Source: DATEDA01 sp963789885 (lineage in GTDB: Bacteria; Pseudomonadota; Gammaproteobacteria; Burkholderiales; SG8-39). From it: 64,000 nucleotides of DNA. The translations under genes and the position numbers were made by a program. Of this stretch, positions 44,455-55,557 are shown piece by piece (within the stretch, counting starts at the first letter, position 1; each line of letters begins with the position of its first letter). The notes beneath the pieces were generated by a model that was not told where the DNA came from, made no database searches, and was given only the letters and a program-made list of their open reading frames with translations. Where the stretch lies: NCBI GenBank assembly GCA_963789885.1, contig CAWBNB010000048.1, positions 61,569-125,568 on the forward strand, given 5' to 3'.

Positions 44455-44472
44455 CCCGCCCTTCGGGGCGGG
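44455..44472 (+). promoter_or_regulatory. UUCG-capped GC hairpin in the 5' leader
   Basis: Perfect 7-bp stem CCCGCCC/GGGCGGG with TTCG tetraloop, 61 bases before the transglycosylase start. Only TTT follows after GTGGGC, so it is not a typical terminator; it may stabilise the mRNA. Confidence 0.45.
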
Positions 44473-44533
44473 GTGGGCTTTGGTCGAGCGTGCGTGGAGA
44501 AAACCGCGCCGCGTTGTGGACATGGAGGTGAGC

Positions 44534-45214
44534 ATGAAGATGCCCAACCTGCCGGTGCAGTTGCGTAAAGGGTGGCAAGCGATGATTGGGGCCGCGCAAG
44601 GCGTTCTCGCCGGATTCGGCCTGCTTGCCCTGGTGCTGGTTGCGATCGAGGGTGGCCGGGTCCTGCCTTTCGGGCCCACGAACGCCACCGCGTTCGCCGG
44701 CACGATCGATACGCCGCACCCGCTTGAGGCGGAGACCACCACGGCGCGCGACCCGCAGCACAAGGTGCTCGCGGGCTATCTCGCCCGACGTTACCGCGTC
44801 GCAGGTGATGCGACCGTGGACCTCGTGAGCGAGTCGTACACCGTCGGCCGGACGGTGGGTCTCGACCCGCTGCTCATTCTCGCCGTGATCTCGGTCGAGT
44901 CCCGCTTCAATCCGATCGCCGAAAGCGACATGGGGGCGAAGGGCCTGATGCAGGTGATCCCCAAGTTCCACACCGAGAAGCTCGCCGTCCATGGCGGTGA
45001 GGATGCGGTGCTCGATCCGAAAACCAATATCCTGGTCGGTGCCCAGATCCTCAAGGAATACATCCGCCTTACGGGCGGAGTCGAGGCCGGCCTGCAGATG
45101 TACAACGGCGCCCACGACGACCCGGCACAGGGCTACGCGCAGAAGGTGATGGCGGAGAAGCAGCGACTCGAACAGACGCTGCGCGCCCCGCGCCTGGGTG
45201 GCACCGCGGCCTGA
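44534..45214 (+). CDS. Membrane-anchored lytic transglycosylase (SLT domain)
   Basis: A 226-residue protein from ATG 44534, chosen because GGAGGTGAGC sits directly upstream; upstream in-frame ATGs (44480, 44522) lack an RBS. One N-terminal membrane anchor (about 20-40, LAGFGLLALVLVAIEGG). The SLT domain has catalytic Glu in LILAVISVESRFNPIAESDM followed by GAKGLMQVIPKF, and LQMYNGAHDD near the C-terminus. Acts on periplasmic peptidoglycan. Its mRNA appears to have a long structured leader. An intrinsic terminator follows. Confidence 0.9.
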   Translation: MKMPNLPVQLRKGWQAMIGAAQGVLAGFGLLALVLVAIEGGRVLPFGPTNATAFAGTIDTPHPLEAETTTARDPQHKVLAGYLARRYRVAGDATVDLVSESYTVGRTVGLDPLLILAVISVESRFNPIAESDMGAKGLMQVIPKFHTEKLAVHGGEDAVLDPKTNILVGAQILKEYIRLTGGVEAGLQMYNGAHDDPAQGYAQKVMAEKQRLEQTLRAPRLGGTAA

Positions 45215-45281
45215 GTCGGCGCCGCAGCTTGAATCAGCGCGCACCGCGGTCTGAGGCGCCAAGGTACCCGAATCCGCAATA

Positions 45282-45306
45282 AACCCCGCTCCGGCGGGGT
45301 TTTTCT
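45282..45306. terminator. Bidirectional intrinsic terminator
   Basis: Stem AACCCCGC/GCGGGGTT, loop TCCG, followed by TTTT on the plus strand and TTTATT on the minus strand. It separates the convergent transglycosylase and aminotransferase genes. Confidence 0.9.
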
Positions 45307-45307
45307 T

Positions 45308-46513
45308 TCAGCGGGAGTGGGCGAGCAGACGCGCCAACCGCTCCACGCCTTCCTCGATGTCGGTTAGCGAGCGCGTGTAGGCGAAACGCACGTGCAAGCG
45401 CGCGCCATGCTCGCCGAAGTCGATCCCCGGCGTTATTGCGACGCCGGCCTCCTCGAGTACCCGCCACGCGAACGCCTCGCTGTCGTCCGCGAACCGCTCG
45501 CAGCCTGCGTAGACGTAGAACGCCCCCTGCGGCATCAGCGGCACGCTGAAGCCAAGCGAACGGAGCGCCGGCACCAGGAAGTCGCGCCGCCGGTGGAACT
45601 CCGCCCGCCGCTCTTCCAGGATTGCGATCGTTGCCGGCGAGAACGCCGCCAGCGCCGCGTACTGCGCGGGCGCGGACACGCAGATGAACGCATTCTGCGC
45701 GAGCCGCTCCATCTCGCGCACGTAGGCTGACGGCGCGACCAGCCATCCGAGCCGCCAGCCGGTCATGCAGAAATATTTCGAGAAGCTGTTGACGACGAAC
45801 ACCCGGTCGGAGAAGCCGAGCGCGGTCGGGAGATGGGGGCCGTCGTAGGTCAGTCCCTGGTAGATCTCGTCGACGAGTGCGAACCCCGCGCGCGCCTCGG
45901 TCTCGGCAATGATCGCGCGCAGGGCGTCGAGCGGCACGACGGTGCCGGTCGGGTTCGAGGGCGAGGCGAGCATCACGCCGCGCGTCCGCGGCCCCCAGTG
46001 CTGCCGCACGTCCGCAAGCGAGAGCTGGTAGTGCGCGCCTTCGTCCGCGGGGATCGTCTTGGCGTGACCCTCGAACATCCGGACGAAGTGCCGGTTACAC
46101 GGGTAGCACGGGTCCGGCATGAGCACCTCGTCGCCGGGGCCGATCAGCGAGCCCATCGCGACGAGGAAAGCACCGGAGGCGCCGGCGGTGACCACGATCC
46201 GTTCCGGTGCGACCTTCATGCGATAGCGGTCGGCGTAGAACCGCGCGATCGCCTCGCGGAGCGGGCGGATCCCGAGCGCATCGGTGTAGCCCATTGGCTC
46301 GCGCCGGAGCGCCGCGATTGCGGCCTCCACGATCGGCTGCGGCGCGGGGAAGTCCGGCTGCCCGATCTCCATGTGGACGATGCGCCGCCCGGCCGCCTCG
46401 AGCTCGAACGCGCGCCGCTGAATCTCCATGACATGGAAGGGCTCGATCGCGGCCATGCGCGCTGCGAGCTGCGGGCGTTCGCGCGCCCGGGGATCGTCGG
46501 CAGGTGGCGGCAT
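45308..46513 (-). CDS. PLP-dependent class I/II aminotransferase
   Basis: Fold-type I aminotransferase of 401 residues. PLP Lys is in VFVVNSFSKYFCMTGWRLGW (residues about 230-250); other landmarks are MEIGQPDFPAPQPIVEAA, SPSNPTGTV and GFALVDEIYQGL. The C-terminal Arg for the substrate carboxylate is likely in HVRFAYTRSL. Specificity (aspartate, alanine or aromatic) cannot be assigned from sequence. It is divergent from the type I secretion genes with a gap of about 160 bases. Confidence 0.9.
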   Translation of the reverse strand: MPPPADDPRARERPQLAARMAAIEPFHVMEIQRRAFELEAAGRRIVHMEIGQPDFPAPQPIVEAAIAALRREPMGYTDALGIRPLREAIARFYADRYRMKVAPERIVVTAGASGAFLVAMGSLIGPGDEVLMPDPCYPCNRHFVRMFEGHAKTIPADEGAHYQLSLADVRQHWGPRTRGVMLASPSNPTGTVVPLDALRAIIAETEARAGFALVDEIYQGLTYDGPHLPTALGFSDRVFVVNSFSKYFCMTGWRLGWLVAPSAYVREMERLAQNAFICVSAPAQYAALAAFSPATIAILEERRAEFHRRRDFLVPALRSLGFSVPLMPQGAFYVYAGCERFADDSEAFAWRVLEEAGVAITPGIDFGEHGARLHVRFAYTRSLTDIEEGVERLARLLAHSR

Positions 46514-46673
46514 GAGGAATAGTTGTCGCAGGCTCGGGGACGCGGCATTCTAACCGCCGGGACCCTTGCGGAATAAGGCGCGGGGACGCACGTAAATCCC
46601 TGTTCGCGTGGAGGTTCGGGCATAAACTGCTCGGGCTCCCGGCGGTGCCGTGCGGGGCAGTCGGGGAGGGAAG

Positions 46674-48818
46674 GTGCGCGACGTCGGGTTGGCGAAGGAG
46701 GACGTGCTGCTCGCGCTGGCCGCGATGTGCCAGCTCGAGCGGGTGCCGTTCGACGCCTCGCTCGTCCTCCGCGAGTTCCCGCCGCCGTATTCCCTCGAGA
46801 CCCTACTCCATGCCGCCGGACGCCTCGGCTTTGAGGCTGCGGCGCGCGAAGCGACGGCGGACGGTATCGCCGCGATCGGCACGCCTTGCGTCGTCTTGCT
46901 CGCCGCCGTACCGGTCGAAGGCACGGACGGTCCCGCGCACCGGCTGGCAGTCGTCACCCGCGCGACCGAGACCGAGTTGCAGCTGATCGAGCCGGGTCGC
47001 GCCGGCCCGGCAACGGTCACCCCGGAAGGTTTCTCCGCACGCTTCACCGGACTCGTCGTCCAGTTCGCACTTGCGGGGCGGCCGCTCGCCGATCCCGACG
47101 CGCGCGCGGAAGGCGCAGCGGCCTTCGGCTTCCGGTGGTTCGTGCCCGAGCTGCTCAAGCACAAGCGCATCTGGCGCGACGTGCTGCTCGCCTCGGCCGC
47201 GATCCAGCTCCTCGCGCTCGCGACGCCGCTTTTCACGCAGGTCGTCATCGACAAGGTCGTCGTTCATCAGACGGTCAACACGCTGGTCGTGATCGGTGTT
47301 GCGCTGGTCGTTGTCACGCTGTTCAGCACCGCGATGACCTGGGTGCGGCAATACCTGGTGTTGCACACCGGCAATCGGGTGGACGCCGTGCTCGGCACGC
47401 GGGTCTTCGAGCACCTGCTCGGACTGCCCGCCCGCTATTTCGAGCACCGACCGACCGGCACGATCGTCGCGCGGTTGCACGGCGTCGAGACGATCCGCGA
47501 GTTCGTCAGCGGTGCCGCCGTGACGCTCCTGCTCGACCTGCCGTTTCTCGCGGTCTTCCTCGCGCTGATGTTCTGGTACAGCTGGCAGCTCACCCTGATC
47601 GCGCTCGGAATCCTCGCCGCGATCGTGACGATCAGCATCCTGATCGTGCCCCTGATCCGGGCTCGGCTGAACCAGCAGTTCCTGCTCGGGGCGCGCAACC
47701 AGGCGTTCCTGACCGAGTACGTCGCGGGGATCGAGACCGTCAAGTCGCTCCAGATGGAGCCGCAGCTGCGCAGCCGGTACGGCGACTATCTCGCCAGCTA
47801 CCTGACGGCGGGCTTCAACACCCGCCAGCTCTCGAACACCTACAACGTGGTCGCGACGGCGCTCGAGCAGGTGATGACGCTGCTGATCCTCTGCGTCGGC
47901 GCATGGATCGTGATGGGGAACGCCGGCTTCACGATCGGGATGCTGGTGGCATTCCAGATGTTCGCGAGCCGGCTCTCGCAACCGATGCTGCGACTCGTCG
48001 GCCTCTGGCAGGAGTTCCAGCAGTCGGCGATCGCGGTGAAGCGTCTCGGCGACATCATGAACGCGCCCGCCGAGCCGTCGACGCTGCTTGCGGCGCGCGC
48101 AAGCCCGGACGTCGTGGAAGTCGAGACGCAGGATCTCGCATTCCGGTACGCCGACAACCTGCCGTACCTCTACGAGAAGCTGAACCTGCGGCTGCGCTCC
48201 GGCGCCTGCGTTGCGCTCATGGGGCCGTCGGGGAGCGGCAAGAGCACGCTCGCCAAGCTCCTCCAGGGCTTCTACCTGCCGACGGACGGCCGCATCCTCC
48301 TGAACGGACGCGACACCCGCACCCTCGCCGCGAACGAGTTGCGTGCGAACTTCGGCGTCGTACCGCAAGAGACGGTGCTCTTCTCGGGCACGATCTACGA
48401 CAACCTCATTCTCGCCAACCCGCACGCCGGGTTCCAGCAGGTGATCCAGGCGTGCAAGATGGCCGAGATCCACGAGGTGATCGAGCGTTTGCCGGAGGGC
48501 TACCAGACGGTGATCGGCGAGCACGGGGTGGGACTGTCCGGCGGCCAGCGCCAGCGCCTCGCGATCGCTCGAGCGCTGCTGAAGCGGCCGCGGGTCCTGA
48601 TTTTCGACGAGGCGACCTCCAGCCTCGATCAGGAGACCGCGGAATCCTTCACGCGCACCGTCAATCAGCTCAAGGGGCGGGTAACGATGCTCTTTATTGC
48701 GCACCATCTGCCGCGCACCCTGCACGTGGACGAAGTCGTACGGCTCGGCCCGCCGCAGGAGCCGATCGCACCGGTGCGACCCGCCCAGTCGCTGACGGCG
48801 AAGCGCTCGGGAGGCTGA
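46674..48818 (+). CDS. Type I secretion ABC transporter (HlyB/LapB-like)
   Basis: About 714 residues from GTG 46674 (GGGAGGGAAG directly upstream); a GTG at 46650 is also in frame. Domains: an N-terminal C39-peptidase-like domain (about 1-125) with AAMCQLERVPFDASLVLREF, lacking a complete catalytic triad as in HlyB CLD domains; a six-helix ABC membrane domain (about 155-440); and an ATPase with GPSGSGKST, LSGGQRQRLAIARALL and VLIFDEATSSLD. With HlyD-type adaptor next and an unlinked TolC, it would export RTX-type proteins. No RTX substrate is in the window. Confidence 0.93.
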   Translation: MRDVGLAKEDVLLALAAMCQLERVPFDASLVLREFPPPYSLETLLHAAGRLGFEAAAREATADGIAAIGTPCVVLLAAVPVEGTDGPAHRLAVVTRATETELQLIEPGRAGPATVTPEGFSARFTGLVVQFALAGRPLADPDARAEGAAAFGFRWFVPELLKHKRIWRDVLLASAAIQLLALATPLFTQVVIDKVVVHQTVNTLVVIGVALVVVTLFSTAMTWVRQYLVLHTGNRVDAVLGTRVFEHLLGLPARYFEHRPTGTIVARLHGVETIREFVSGAAVTLLLDLPFLAVFLALMFWYSWQLTLIALGILAAIVTISILIVPLIRARLNQQFLLGARNQAFLTEYVAGIETVKSLQMEPQLRSRYGDYLASYLTAGFNTRQLSNTYNVVATALEQVMTLLILCVGAWIVMGNAGFTIGMLVAFQMFASRLSQPMLRLVGLWQEFQQSAIAVKRLGDIMNAPAEPSTLLAARASPDVVEVETQDLAFRYADNLPYLYEKLNLRLRSGACVALMGPSGSGKSTLAKLLQGFYLPTDGRILLNGRDTRTLAANELRANFGVVPQETVLFSGTIYDNLILANPHAGFQQVIQACKMAEIHEVIERLPEGYQTVIGEHGVGLSGGQRQRLAIARALLKRPRVLIFDEATSSLDQETAESFTRTVNQLKGRVTMLFIAHHLPRTLHVDEVVRLGPPQEPIAPVRPAQSLTAKRSGG

Positions 48819-48819
48819 C

Positions 48820-50190
48820 GTGGACGCGCCGACCCGGATCAGGACGCTCGCGGCCGACAAGCTCGACTTCGCGCCGGGCATTCTGAAGCTGCAGGAGGCG
48901 CCGCCGTCGCCGTTCCCGCGGGTCGTCCTGTGGGTGCTGCTCGCGCTCGTCGCGGCCGCGTTCGTCTGGTCGGCGATCGGCCGGCTCGACATCATCGCGG
49001 TCGCGCAGGGGCGGATCGTGCCGCAGAACTACCTGCAGATCGTGCAGCCGGCGGAGTCGGGGATCGTCAAGGAACTCCTCGTCCGCGAGGGCGACGTGGT
49101 GAAGTCGGGCCAGATCCTCGCCCGCATGGACATGCGGTTCTCGGAGGCCGACCGGCAGGCGCTCAGGAGCGAGCTCGCGTCCCGCAGCCTGCAGCTCCGC
49201 CGCATCGATGCCGAGCTCGCCGGGACGTCGCTCGCCCGGCAGTCAGGCGATCCGCCGGCGCTCTTCGCGCAGGTCGACGCCCAGTTCCGCGCCCGGCGGC
49301 AGGCCTATCTCGACTCGCTCGAGACCGAGAAGACGATCCTCGCCAAGGCGGAGCAGGACCTGCGCAGCGCGAAGGAGATCGAGTCGAAGCTGCGGAAGCA
49401 GCTGCCGATCTATCGCGAGCAGGAGGCGGCCTTCGAGAAGCTCACGAAAGAAGGTTACGCGGGCCGGATGATGTATCTCGAGAAGCAGCGCGACCGCATC
49501 GAGAAGGAGCAGGATCTCAAGGCGCAGGAGTTCACGATAGAGAGCCTCTCCGCGTCGATCGAGCAGTCGCGCAAGCGCCTCGCGCAGCTCGCCTCCAACT
49601 ATCAGCAGACCCTGCAGAACGAGCGGGTGGACGCCGAGGCACAGTTCCAGAAGCTGCAGCAGGAGTGGGCGAAGTCCACCGCGCGGCACGAGCTGCTCGA
49701 GCTGCGCGCCCCGCAGGACGGGATCGTCAAGGATCTGGCAACCCACACGCTCGGCAGCGTGCTGCAGCCCGGCACCGTCCTGATGACGCTGGTGCCGACC
49801 AACGACCCGATGCAGGCCGAGGTGTGGGTGCAGCACGACGACGCCGGATTCGTCGGTGCCGGGCGGCCGGTGAAGCTGAAGCTCGCGACCTACCCGTTCC
49901 AGAAGTACGGGATGATCGACGGCCAGGTGAAGCGGATCAGCCCCGACGCGAGCGATGCTTCCGACGCCCGTTCGGACCGGCGCGGTACCGAACAGCAGCC
50001 GACGACGGGGTCCGGTTATCGGACGCTGGTATCGCTCAACACGCCCTACCTCGAGGCGGACGGCAAGCGCTATTCTCTCTCGCCCGGCATGCAGGTGACG
50101 GCGGAGATCAACCTGGGTACTCGGACGGTCCTGGAGTATGTCCTGTCGCCGGTGCAGCGCACGCTGCACGAGGCGGGCCGGGAGCGGTAA
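48820..50190 (+). CDS. Type I secretion HlyD-family adaptor
   Basis: Periplasmic membrane-fusion protein of 456 residues beginning at GTG 48820, one base after the ABC gene. A single inner-membrane helix near 34-54 (VVLWVLLALVAAAFVWSAIG), lipoyl/barrel halves (GRIVPQNYLQIVQPAESGIV and ELRAPQDGIVKDLATHTLGS), and a long coiled coil between about 120 and 290. It bridges the ABC protein and an outer-membrane channel. The C-terminal YVLSPVQRTLHEAGRER is typical of HlyD/LapC proteins. Confidence 0.93.
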   Translation: MDAPTRIRTLAADKLDFAPGILKLQEAPPSPFPRVVLWVLLALVAAAFVWSAIGRLDIIAVAQGRIVPQNYLQIVQPAESGIVKELLVREGDVVKSGQILARMDMRFSEADRQALRSELASRSLQLRRIDAELAGTSLARQSGDPPALFAQVDAQFRARRQAYLDSLETEKTILAKAEQDLRSAKEIESKLRKQLPIYREQEAAFEKLTKEGYAGRMMYLEKQRDRIEKEQDLKAQEFTIESLSASIEQSRKRLAQLASNYQQTLQNERVDAEAQFQKLQQEWAKSTARHELLELRAPQDGIVKDLATHTLGSVLQPGTVLMTLVPTNDPMQAEVWVQHDDAGFVGAGRPVKLKLATYPFQKYGMIDGQVKRISPDASDASDARSDRRGTEQQPTTGSGYRTLVSLNTPYLEADGKRYSLSPGMQVTAEINLGTRTVLEYVLSPVQRTLHEAGRER

Positions 50191-50232
50191 CGATGTAATG
50201 TCCGGGACCGGCCGGCGCCAGGCAGCGCGAGC

Positions 50233-50766
50233 CTAGAAGCCGACGCCTATCCCGCCGTACCAGCCGCTGCCGCGGGGCCCCCAGCCGTAGCCGGCGTACG
50301 GGAAGAAGCCGGCCCCCCAGTAGCCCAGGGAGGGATAGGCGCCCCACCAGCCTGCGTAGAGCGTGCGGTCATAGGCGAGCCGCGCCTGGGCCGCTTGGTC
50401 GGCCTGCACCGTGATCGCGTCGATCCGCGCCGCATCCTGTTCCGCGCTCGCGATGTAATCCAAAACGCGCTGGTCGACGCCTTCCTTGCGCAGCGCTGCG
50501 AGCTGGGCATCGTTCAACTTGAGGCGGGTGCCCGTCTGATAGTAGCGGCGGATGATGTCGTTCGGGCTCACCCCTTGCTGCGACAGGGTGACGAGCGTCG
50601 GCACGCTCAAGCGCACCGGCGCCTGGGGGCCGATCTGAGTCCACTCGGCGGGTGTGAGCCGCTCCAGGACGGGATTGCCGGCCGCGTCGCGCTGACCCAC
50701 GCCCGGTGGCGTGGCGCAGCCCGCGATCGCGAGGAGGGCAAGCCCGATGACGACACCATTACGCAT
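50233..50766 (-). CDS. Gly/Tyr-rich lipoprotein
   Basis: A 177-residue lipoprotein: MRNGVVIGLALLAIAGCATP with lipobox IAGC (Cys17). A helical central part (LKLNDAQLAALRKEGVDQRV; LVTLSQQGVSPNDIIRRYYQ) resembles SHOCT/DUF-like short helical modules, followed by an aromatic and Gly-rich tail (GWWGAYPSLGYWGAGFFPYA). Function unknown. Its start overlaps the pncA stop by eight bases, and it is convergent with the HlyD gene. Confidence 0.8.
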   Translation of the reverse strand: MRNGVVIGLALLAIAGCATPPGVGQRDAAGNPVLERLTPAEWTQIGPQAPVRLSVPTLVTLSQQGVSPNDIIRRYYQTGTRLKLNDAQLAALRKEGVDQRVLDYIASAEQDAARIDAITVQADQAAQARLAYDRTLYAGWWGAYPSLGYWGAGFFPYAGYGWGPRGSGWYGGIGVGF

Positions 50767-51451
50767 GACGCTTCCCTGAGCTTTGGTCCGTTTCAACGCG
50801 CGGCACTGCCACCAGTTGACCCGCATCGAGCTCCGCGAGCTCCCGCGAGCTTATCCGCTTCACGCCCGCCGCGTCCATGTCGCGCCACGCGGCGGCAAGC
50901 GATCCCCCGGTGTCGATCGCGCGACAGGCGTCCTCGATCACGACCGCCTCGAAGCCGGCCTTGCGCGCATCGAGCGCGGTCCACGCGACGCAGAAGTCGG
51001 TCGCCAAACCGCAGATGAATATCCGCTCGATCCCACGGTCGCGAAGATAGCCGGCGAGCCCGGTCGCGTGCTTGCCGTCACCTTCCACGAACGCGGAGTA
51101 GCTGTCGACATGGCGATGGTGGCCCTTGCGCAAGACGAGCTGCGCGTGCGGGATCGCAAGCTGCCGATGCAGGGCCGCGCCCTCGGTACCCTGTACGCAG
51201 TGCTCTGGCCATAGCACTTGCTCGCCGTAGTGAAGCTTGACCCGCTCGAAGGGTTTCTTCCCGGCGTGGCTGGTAGCGAAGGAGATGTGTGCCGGTGTGT
51301 GCCAGTCCTGCGTGATCACGACGTTCGCGAAGCGGCCGGCGACCGCGTTGATCACCGGGACGACCTCGTCGCCGCGCGGCACCGCAAGGGCCCCGCCGGG
51401 CATGAAATCGTTCTGAACGTCGACGACCAGCAATACGTCGTGCTCACCCAC
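50759..51451 (-). CDS. pncA: Nicotinamidase
   Basis: Isochorismatase-fold amidase, 230 residues from GTG 51451, hydrolysing nicotinamide to nicotinate for NAD salvage. The catalytic triad is Asp in LLVVDVQNDFMPGGALAVP, Lys in LVLRKGHHRHVDSYSAF, and Cys in CGLATDFCVAWTALDARKA. Metal His residues are in TQDWHTPAHISFA. Divergent from maeB; a longer frame to 51517 is open but not needed. Confidence 0.93.
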   Translation of the reverse strand: MGEHDVLLVVDVQNDFMPGGALAVPRGDEVVPVINAVAGRFANVVITQDWHTPAHISFATSHAGKKPFERVKLHYGEQVLWPEHCVQGTEGAALHRQLAIPHAQLVLRKGHHRHVDSYSAFVEGDGKHATGLAGYLRDRGIERIFICGLATDFCVAWTALDARKAGFEAVVIEDACRAIDTGGSLAAAWRDMDAAGVKRISSRELAELDAGQLVAVPRVETDQSSGKRHA

Positions 51452-51477
51452 AGCGAAATTATAGGGCTGCCTACGAA

Positions 51478-51483
51478 TATAAT
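51478..51483 (+). promoter_or_regulatory. Candidate -10 for maeB
   Basis: Perfect TATAAT 52 bases before the maeB ATG in the pncA-maeB gap. No clear -35 at 17 bases, so confidence is limited. On the opposite strand CTATAAT (51464-51458) lies close to the pncA start and may serve as its -10. Confidence 0.4.
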
Positions 51484-51534
51484 GCCTCGAGCGACCGCTC
51501 CCATCAGAAGCTCCCACCAGAAGGGCGACCCACC

Positions 51535-53823
<2,289 letters not shown>

Positions 53824-53926
53824 CCCCGGGCGCTAAACTCCCCTGATACGCGGTCCCGAGGCAGTCGGGGGAGGGCCGCGCGGGGACCGATGACAAGCAG
53901 CGCGAAAACCGGTGCCGCGGGCAGCG

Positions 53927-53965
53927 GTGCTCCCGACTTCGGGGAGCACGAGGGGCCGTGGCCCC
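53927..53965 (+). repeat. Two adjacent GC hairpins before the patatin gene
   Basis: GTGCTCCC/GGGAGCAC (53927-53949, 7-base loop) and the near-palindrome AGGGGCC-GT-GGCCCCT (53951-53966) lie directly before the patatin start. The first may terminate maeB, although no T tract follows. Confidence 0.4.
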
Positions 53966-53972
53966 TAGCGTC

Positions 53973-55109
53973 ATGAGCACCGGCAAAAAAACCGGGCTGA
54001 TCCTCACCGGGGGTGGCGCGCGCGCCGCCTATCAGGTCGGGGTGCTCAAGGCGGTCGCGGAACTCTGCGGTCAGCCGCGCGAGAGCCCGTTCGCGATCCT
54101 CTGCGGGACGTCCGCCGGCGCGATCAACGCCGCTGCGCTCGCGATCCACGCCGACGACTTCGCCGAGAGCGTGCGGCATCTGGTCGGCGTGTGGGAAGGC
54201 TTCCGTTGCGACCACGTGTACCGCAGCGACTGGCCGGGGATCATCCGTACCGGCCGGCGGTGGCTCGGCAACCTGATGCTGATCAACCGCACGAACCCAA
54301 TCTCGCTCCTCGACAACACGCCGCTGCGGGAGATGCTCGCCCGCACGATGGACTTCGGCCGCATCCAGGCGAACATCGACAGCGGCGCCGTCTACGCGGT
54401 GTCGGTCACCGCCTCGGGCTATACCTCGGGCCAGAGCGTCACGTTCTACCAGGGCGGTTCGGGGCTCGAGGACTGGGAGCGCTGGCAGCGGGTCGGGGCG
54501 TCGACGACGCTGAGCGTCGACCTCCTCCTTGCCTCGAGCGCGATCCCGTTCATCTTTCCGGCGGTCAAGTTCCACCGCGAGTTCTTCGGCGACGGCTCGA
54601 TGCGCCAGATTGCGCCGATCTCGCCCGCGCTCCACCTCGGCTCGGACAAGGTGCTGGTGATCGGGACCGGCCGCCAGTCGCACGAGCCGGCGCGGGTGCG
54701 GTCGAACCTGTATCCGTCCCTTGCGCAGATCGCCGGTCACGCGCTCAACTCGATCTTTCTCGACAGCCTCGCGGTCGACATCGAACGGCTGCAGCGGATC
54801 AACAAGACCCTGCAATGCGTCGAACCGGACAAGGCGAGGGAGCTCGGCCTGTCGCTACGGCCGATCGACGTGTTCGTGCTCCATCCGAGCCAGGAGATCG
54901 AGCGGATCGCGGCGCGTTACGCTCAGCATTTCCCGCGTGCGGTCAGGTTCCTGCTGCGTGCGGTGGGGGCCATGAACCGCAACGGCTCGAACCTTGCGAG
55001 CTATCTGCTGTTCGAAGCGCCTTTCACCAAGGCGCTCATCCACCTGGGCTACGAGGACACGATGGCGCGCGGCGACGAGATGCTGGCGTTTTTGCGGCGC
55101 GGGGCCTAA
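53973..55109 (+). CDS. Patatin-like phospholipase
   Basis: Ser/Asp dyad acyl hydrolase of about 378 residues from ATG 53973 (MSTGKKTGLILTGGGARAAY). The oxyanion loop GGGARAAYQVG, nucleophile elbow GTSAG (near residue 48) and the catalytic Asp-Gly in FFGDGSM are all present. C-terminal part contains IFLDSLAVDIERLQRINKTL, a DUF3336-like helical region. Substrate is likely a membrane lipid or polyester. phaM follows, so a link to PHA or lipid turnover is possible. Confidence 0.9.
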   Translation: MSTGKKTGLILTGGGARAAYQVGVLKAVAELCGQPRESPFAILCGTSAGAINAAALAIHADDFAESVRHLVGVWEGFRCDHVYRSDWPGIIRTGRRWLGNLMLINRTNPISLLDNTPLREMLARTMDFGRIQANIDSGAVYAVSVTASGYTSGQSVTFYQGGSGLEDWERWQRVGASTTLSVDLLLASSAIPFIFPAVKFHREFFGDGSMRQIAPISPALHLGSDKVLVIGTGRQSHEPARVRSNLYPSLAQIAGHALNSIFLDSLAVDIERLQRINKTLQCVEPDKARELGLSLRPIDVFVLHPSQEIERIAARYAQHFPRAVRFLLRAVGAMNRNGSNLASYLLFEAPFTKALIHLGYEDTMARGDEMLAFLRRGA

Positions 55110-55167
55110 ACTCGACGACCCCGAGGTAGCCTGCGCACGCCCCCTCCAGCCCCGCGCATTTCCCGCC

Positions 55168-55557
55168 ATGAGCCAGGACACACCCTTTCAGGACCCGTTC
55201 GAGCTGCTCAAGAAGATGTGGGCGCCGATGGGGTTGCCGCTTGGCAGCCTGGCCCCGCTCCTCGACCCGAATGACATCGAGAAGCGGATCGCCGACCTGA
55301 AGTCGGTCGAGAACTGGCTGAGCATGAACATGAACGTCCTGCGGATGACGATCCAGGGCCTCGAGATGCAGAAGGCGACGCTCGCGGCCTTCCAGGCGAT
55401 GCAGCCGGGCGCCGGGGCACAGCCGAAGGCGGGAGCGCAGCCGAACGCCGGGGCGCCCCCGTCGGTGGCGGACGCCTGGTGGTCGCTGCTGCAGCAGGTG
55501 CAGAATCCCCCGCCGGCGGCGAAGCCCGAAGCGAAGCCCGAGAAGAAGGGCAAATGA
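55168..55557 (+). CDS. phaM: PHA granule regulator PhaM
   Basis: A 129-residue protein of the PhaM family, which activates PHA synthase and tethers polyhydroxyalkanoate granules to the nucleoid. N-terminus DPFELLKKMWAPMGLPLGSL, central helix IEKRIADLKSVENWLSMNMN, and a C-terminal Pro/Ala/Lys tail (PEAKPEKKGK) for DNA binding. It stops in a four-base overlap with the next gene. No PHA synthase is in the window. Confidence 0.87.
   Translation: MSQDTPFQDPFELLKKMWAPMGLPLGSLAPLLDPNDIEKRIADLKSVENWLSMNMNVLRMTIQGLEMQKATLAAFQAMQPGAGAQPKAGAQPNAGAPPSVADAWWSLLQQVQNPPPAAKPEAKPEKKGK

Larger units (their letters stand above)
44073..44533. other. AT-rich intergenic region before lytic transglycosylase
   Basis: About 460 bases without a supportable gene. 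The part 44165-44290 is clearly more AT-rich than the surroundings (it contains runs such as AAAATTTTTTTATTG) and holds a good sigma-70 promoter; a UUCG-capped hairpin lies just before the transglycosylase gene. Confidence 0.6.

Noticed and set aside
46803..48995. 730-codon minus-strand frame over the type I secretion ABC gene
   Set aside because: Antisense shadow with low-complexity Arg/Glu/His content.
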